From Cryptomeria japonica (taxonomy: Eukaryota > Streptophyta > Pinopsida > Cupressales > Cupressaceae): a DNA stretch of 64,000 nucleotides. The notes under the pieces were generated by a model that did no database searches, was not told where the DNA came from, and saw nothing but the letters and a program-made list of their open reading frames with translations. Positions 60,998-64,000 of this stretch are shown here, in pieces. Location: assembly GCF_030272615.1 (NCBI RefSeq), contig NC_081412.1, forward strand, positions 695,276,083-695,340,082, read 5' to 3'. Each line of letters starts with the position of its first letter. Positions within the stretch are counted from its first letter, which is position 1. Both the position numbers and the translations under genes were made by a program.

Positions 60998-63197
60998 CTT
61001 TACACAGATTCCTCATCACTTTCTATGATGGTTTCAAACATATTAATGTCAGGCTCTGCTTCTGGTCTCATAGATTGTTCCAGAGCTTGAGCCACTGCAC
61101 ACTGATGAGGGGAATGTGGTCCATCACAAGCAATACACCAAGGAGTATTTTCTATATTGTGAATAGTTTTCCCTTTCAAAGGATTAGGTGTGTCTTGCCT
61201 TTGGGTAGTTTTGGGCTTCTCAATTTGGGGTTTACCATCCTTCCAATTTGTATTATATGACATATCATATAATCTAGGAGGTCTATCTTGCTAGTTATAA
61301 TGGGGCTTATCATTTTTGTTAACCTTGGCAGTCAAATCTTTCATGGCAGTAACCAACTTCTCTATTTTGTCATCCTATTTAGCAACTTTATTGGGTTGCT
61401 GTTTGGTTTCTTGCCATAATCTACCATTTGTCCTCCTTCCTAATTTCCCAGATGCTTTTCTATTACTTTCTACATTTATGGCAATTCTAAAAGAATCTCT
61501 CAAATTATGGGGATTTTTATCTCTTAAGATATAGGCCATCTTGGAATCAAATGCATTTTAATATGTGTTAAGACACATGTTATCATCTAGCCTCATCACT
61601 TGATACAATTTGTGCATGGCTTTTTGGAATCTAGCATTGAAATCAGTGATTATTTCATTTTTAGATTTCTAATGTTATTGAACTCATTTAGCATGAAACT
61701 TACATTAGTCTTGTCACCATACTGCTCTTGAAAACAATTTTTAAAATCTTCCCATGAACCTATGCTACTTACTGGAAGACCTCTATACCAATCTCTTGCA
61801 TCATCAACCAGGGATTGAACAAACAGTTTCATAATAACATCTTCATCTACTATCTCATAATCATTTATTAAATCCCCAAAAGATTTCAAATGTTCTTCAG
61901 CACTAATTGCATTGTTCCCAACAAATTTATGAAGTCTGTCTCTTAACTCAGTGGGAACATGATTCGGATACCCTGGGATCCCATCAAAAAACAATTGCCT
62001 GTATTGTTCTAGATTGATTGGCCTTCTTTGAAAAGGGGTAATAGCACTATTATTTCCCATGGTCATTTTAGCTTTTGGGATTGGAGATTGAGGTGCTGGG
62101 GTGTACTGCTTATTCACAAGTAATTGGCTTACCAAGGCAATATTGGCCTTTACTAGAGGTTGAGCATTAACCAGAGGAAATGAAATGTGTTGGGGATTAG
62201 GCTTGCTAAGATCTTCTGATGGGACTATAATAGGGGGAGCCTTTAAGTAGTTAATCTTTCTTTTTATTTCTTGATTTGCTGCTTCTAACTCAGCCATCTC
62301 CAGTTCCATTTGGAGATCTTCCTTTTCCTTCCTCATCCTTTCCATCTCTCTCTCATGTGCTAGAATCCTATGAGAGATCTCTTCTGCAATTTTAGGTTCT
62401 ACTCCATCATCTACCCATTTCTATTTTCCTTTGTCTAAATTAGCTTTAGGAAGCTGGGAGTCATTAAATACTTCCCTAATTGGCTGGGCTACCGATTTAC
62501 AAGCTTGTCTAGTTTTAGGGATTAAGATTTCCCTAATCACAGGGCCTTCCTCATCACTTTTTTCTTTTTCCTTAGCAAGCATTTCAAGATCAGCTATCTG
62601 TCTAAGAAGCCTATCTCTTTCCACTAATTTGGCTTTAATTTCCTTCTCCTTATTTACCTCCTTTTGAGCTCTTAGGGAGATTAAATGATGGACTCTTTTG
62701 TTTAGATCTTCAATCTCTTGAGACATCTTATCCTCTTTAGGGAATTTTTCTTCAGAGTCTGATGCATTAATTTGATCTATGTCAATTAGACTAATGTTCC
62801 CATCTATTCTCCTAGGAACAGAGTGCCTAATTGCATTTGAACTAGTTCTATCTTTTGCAGAAACACTAGCATGAGATAGATCTTGATTTAAAATAGGTGC
62901 ATCATCAATATTTCCAAATAATCCTGAATGGAAACCTAAAATATCATGCTCTAAATCTCTAGAAGATGAATTAGACTTTGCATAGACAGGTCGATCAGGC
63001 AGCTTACCAGTATTATTGTTTTTCTACACCCAAGCAGCATTTGATGGCTCATGCAACACAGATCTCTTCTGGCCTCTTCGTGACTATTCTGGCAGACCTT
63101 CTTGCAGAGTTTCATGAGGATGTTTCTTCATGAATGATCTTGTGTTCTTTGTGCCTTGCATCTCGCTTGTCTTCCATTTAGAAAATTCATATCTCAT
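60998..63197 (-). pseudogene. E3 gag
   Basis: A long Gag from about 63197 (MRYEFSKWKTSEMQG), in one phase to 61650 with stops near 63082, 63027 and 62420. Order: a Ser-rich head; two coiled-coil stretches (62726-62590 and 62345-62240); then a retrotransposon Gag domain with RDWYRGLPVSSIGSWEDFKN and FQEQYGD near 61790-61700. A one-base deletion in an A-run near 61655 shifts the frame into the nucleocapsid part, which has a compact zinc motif CIACDGPHSPHQC near 61140-61100 (CX2CX3HX4C). It ends at 61000 and is followed by protease in the same phase. The exact start is uncertain. Confidence 0.78.
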
Positions 63198-63336
63198 AAG
63201 GACTGGTTCAATAGTAACAGAGTCGCCACCCACAAAACTATGGGAATAATGAAAACAAGCAATCTTATCCACAAACACACAATAATTTTCTTTACAAGCC
63301 TCAACACAGATCTGTGTTTATATCTTTGTTATAACT

Positions 63337-63355
63337 CTCCCCAGTGGAGTCACCA
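63337..63355 (-). promoter_or_regulatory. E3 primer binding site
   Basis: The minus strand reads TGGTGACTCCACTGGGGAG, four bases inside the LTR end. It fits the 3'-CCA end of a tRNA. The tRNA is not assigned. Confidence 0.7.
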
Positions 63356-63359
63356 CTCT

Positions 63360-63875
63360 TGTTGTCTTCAAAATCTGATTCCCTTTAACATCCTCAAAAT
63401 AATATGTTTTAAAGCTTGGTGCAGAAAAGATATAAAAGATAAGGAAATTCTCAAGACAACATATGACAAGGTTTAGACCTTCTACACTTCGGGCTTACTC
63501 AGAGCCCAGGTGGGTATACCTTTGTGAATTAAATTCACTCTTTCGAACATAAACCCACAGTAAACCAGTCCAGAAAACCAGTGGGTCTATTCACCTTGAA
63601 AACAACTGAAAACAAAGAATGGAAATTGTACTTATGTTCAGCATTTTGATCAACAAAAGTATGCAATAAACAACTTCAATTTAATACCACTGCCTTATCC
63701 AAGGTCATAGAGTCATCTAAACTCAAATAAGACTCCTCAAACAAAACATCTTTATGCTTCCCGTCGACTTGGTTTCTATCAATCCTTGTATATGCCTGAC
63801 ACTTACAAGAACTCAAGCGTTATAAACCAAGCTATGGTCATCAGAATTCAAAGTTCATTCCAGAGAGTTTACTGG
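63360..63875 (-). repeat. E3 5' LTR, partial
   Basis: Matches 49570-50082 with about seven differences, then diverges abruptly at 63873, where another element seems to be inserted. Confidence 0.88.
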
Positions 63876-64000
63876 TGTAAAGCGGAAAATCGTGGTCGAA
63901 CCCTAGTTGTTCTCCCCTCTTCTGACTCCGAGGAGAGAGAAGGGAGGTTCGCTAGGATTCGATGGGTTTTCACTTAAGGGGAAGAATTTACATTCAAAAG
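63876..64000 (+). mobile_element. Possible start of another LTR element
   Basis: The E3 LTR match stops at GTTTACT, and TGTAAAGCGGAAAATCG begins at 63876, a plausible LTR start with ACTGG as target duplication. Only 125 bp are visible, so the element cannot be classified. Confidence 0.4.

Larger units (their letters stand above)
49570..64000 (-). mobile_element. E3: Ty3/gypsy Tat-like element, minus strand
   Basis: Direct repeats beginning TGTTGTCTTCAAAATCTG at 49570 (3' LTR) and 63360 (5' LTR) bracket a minus-strand element. Order on its own strand: 5' LTR, primer binding site, gag, protease, archaeal-type RNase H, RT, degenerate native RNase H, integrase, 277-bp tandem repeats, large extra ORF, 3' LTR. 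It is inserted in E4 gag (AGTCT at 49565-49569 is the expected duplication; the partner is off-window). About 7 differences in the 513 comparable LTR bases indicate a young copy despite many stop codons. Confidence 0.88.

Noticed and set aside
63215-63232. Second primer-binding-like sequence (minus strand GGTGGCGACTCTGTTAC) inside the E3 leader
   Set aside because: It is about 130 bp from the LTR end; the site at 63337-63355 is in the correct position. It may be a relic or chance.

Overview
The window is a stack of nested plant LTR retrotransposons. I recognise no host gene, tRNA, rRNA or CRISPR array. Ty1/copia and Ty3/gypsy Tat-lineage elements, LTRs up to about 4.2 kb, methylation-type decay and an AT-rich background point to a seed plant with a very large genome. 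A gymnosperm is my best guess, but that is inference. Names used here (E1-E6, LTR-A to LTR-D) are mine.

Layout: 1-4283 is the right part of a long LTR-like block (LTR-A) inserted into a minus-strand copia element (E6, 4284-13499). E6 is also split by a related 4231-bp block (LTR-B, 7996-12226, TSD TAGGA). E6 sits in a plus-strand Tat-type gypsy element (E1, 13500 to about 29807). E1 has decayed RT-RNase H-archaeal-type RNase H-integrase, an antisense plant-mobile-domain ORF, and a 3' LTR from 28706. A second, complete copia element of the E6 family (E5, 21590-28241, TSD CTAGC) lies in the E1 3' region. After a stretch of remnants comes a 1536-bp solo LTR (LTR-C, 30333-31868, TSD AGGTG) and then a third copia element (E4, from 34678). 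The E4 5' LTR is split by a 13,454-bp element with no pol (E2, 35489-48942, TSD CCTCT). Its short gag start is cut at 49570 by a minus-strand gypsy element (E3) that runs past the right edge.

The most interesting items are these. (1) E3 places an archaeal-type RNase H before RT, while E1 places it after RT; in both, the native RNase H has lost catalytic residues. (2) E3 has a roughly 1,212-codon extra ORF downstream of integrase. (3) E2 keeps the E1-type LTR ends, polypurine region and post-pol module but carries an unrelated 987-residue Pro/Gln/Ser-rich ORF, so it looks like a non-autonomous partner. (4) E5 and E6 share an in-frame UAG between gag and protease. (5) LTR-A and LTR-B share a 9-bp stem with a compensatory base-pair change.

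Relative ages by hand count: the E5 LTR pair differs at about 25 of the first 370 positions. The E2 LTRs differ at about 21 of 1221 positions, and the E3 LTRs at about 7 of 513. E2 and E3 are therefore much younger than E5. All polyproteins are broken by stops or frameshifts, so nothing here looks autonomously active.
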